From Bdellovibrionales bacterium (GTDB taxonomy: Bacteria > Bdellovibrionota > Bdellovibrionia > Bdellovibrionales > UBA1609): a DNA stretch of 6,381 nt. Positions 5,875 to 6,381 of this stretch are shown piece after piece. The DNA is taken from assembly GCA_027451425.1 (NCBI GenBank), contig DAIDJH010000111.1, forward strand, positions 1 to 6,381. Direction: 5' to 3'. A program made the position numbers and the translations under genes. The notes beneath the pieces were generated by a model, which searched no databases, was not told the origin of the DNA, and saw nothing but the letters and a program-made list of their open reading frames with translations. Position 1 is the first letter of the stretch; every line of letters begins with the position of its first letter.

Positions 5875-6381
5875 TTGGCAAAAGCAGAAGACAACCAAAA
5901 GCCGAAAGAAAAGAAAAAAGAAAGTATCAAGGGGCTGATCGGTGCGGTGCTCATCGCGTTGACGATCCGTTGGGCATTTTTTGAAGCTTACGTGATCCCG
6001 TCAGGGAGCATGCTCCCTACGCTTTTGATAAACGACCATATTTTCGTGAATAAATTGATCTATGGGATTCGTATTCCGTTTTCGAGCGATTGGCTGGTGC
6101 ATTTTCGTGAACCGAAACGCGGCGAGGTCGTCGTGTTCAAAGATCCGCGCGATGAAAGCACGATGCTCATCAAACGTGTCATCGGCGTGCCGGGTGACAA
6201 AGTTTTTTATTCGGATGACGTGCTCTATGTGAACGACAAGAAAGTTGAAGACGTACCTGACAGCGATGACTGGGCGCTCAACATGATCAAAGATCAAGAT
6301 CTCGAAAACGCGCGACAAGACCATGTCCAATTGACGGAAGAGCTGGGTCGCACGACGCACCCGATACTCCATCGAATTGGT
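5875..6381 (+). CDS. lepB: Signal peptidase I (leader peptidase), 3' end outside window
   Basis: This is an inner-membrane serine protease (family S26) that cuts signal peptides from exported proteins on the periplasmic side, using a Ser-Lys dyad. The first 169 codons are present. A short lysine-rich cytoplasmic start (KPKEKKKES, 9-17) is followed by one membrane segment (about 20-38). Box B is IPSGSMLPTL (41-50), with Ser45 as nucleophile. The next marks are RGEVVVFKDP (82-91) and LIKRVIGVPGD (98-108), with Lys100 as general base, matching E. coli Ser90 and Lys145. The later box with the GD-S-DSR motif is cut off by the window edge. Only one membrane span precedes the active site, whereas the E. 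coli enzyme has two. Translation most likely starts at TTG (MAKAEDNQ); no ATG is available. It probably shares the infA-tex transcript, possibly with its own control in the 39-bp gap. Confidence 0.95.
   Translation, partial: MAKAEDNQKPKEKKKESIKGLIGAVLIALTIRWAFFEAYVIPSGSMLPTLLINDHIFVNKLIYGIRIPFSSDWLVHFREPKRGEVVVFKDPRDESTMLIKRVIGVPGDKVFYSDDVLYVNDKKVEDVPDSDDWALNMIKDQDLENARQDHVQLTEELGRTTHPILHRIG

Overview
This window is a compact stretch of chromosome from a Gram-negative bacterium, close to half G+C by eye. LpxD (lipid A synthesis) implies an outer membrane. The proteobacterial-type IF-1, Tex and signal peptidase I fit a diderm bacterium. The sequence style of the signal peptidase and Tex resembles the Bdellovibrionota or former Deltaproteobacteria, but that is an impression from memory and has not been tested by a search. 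Nothing points to a plasmid, phage or mobile element.

The layout has two arms around one divergent intergenic gap of 28 bp (3155-3182). The left arm, on the minus strand, is lpxD followed by metG. Their stop and start codons abut (TAG-ATG), and the metG ribosome binding site lies inside the end of lpxD. metG then runs tail-to-tail into a plus-strand glycosyltransferase gene cut by the left edge, and the two coding ends overlap by 9 bp. The right arm, on the plus strand, is infA (IF-1), tex (S1-domain nucleic-acid-binding protein) and lepB (signal peptidase I, cut by the right edge), with gaps of 7 bp and 39 bp. It is probably one operon.

Functionally the region mixes translation (MetRS, IF-1), RNA or transcription maintenance (Tex) and cell envelope work (LpxD, LepB and possibly the glycosyltransferase). 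These are growth-linked housekeeping jobs rather than one pathway. Coding density is nearly complete, and no stretch over 40 bp lacks a gene between the outermost genes. I see no tRNA, rRNA, CRISPR array, riboswitch, insertion sequence or attachment site.

I do not find a convincing undescribed system. The points most worth a second look are: the overlapping divergent promoters in the 28-bp gap, which would predict leaderless or nearly leaderless lpxD and infA mRNAs; the divergent IF-1 encoded beside tex; the repeat-built Arg/Pro-rich tail of Tex; the zinc-knuckle-free MetRS coupled to lpxD; and a perfect palindrome in the tex-lepB gap.
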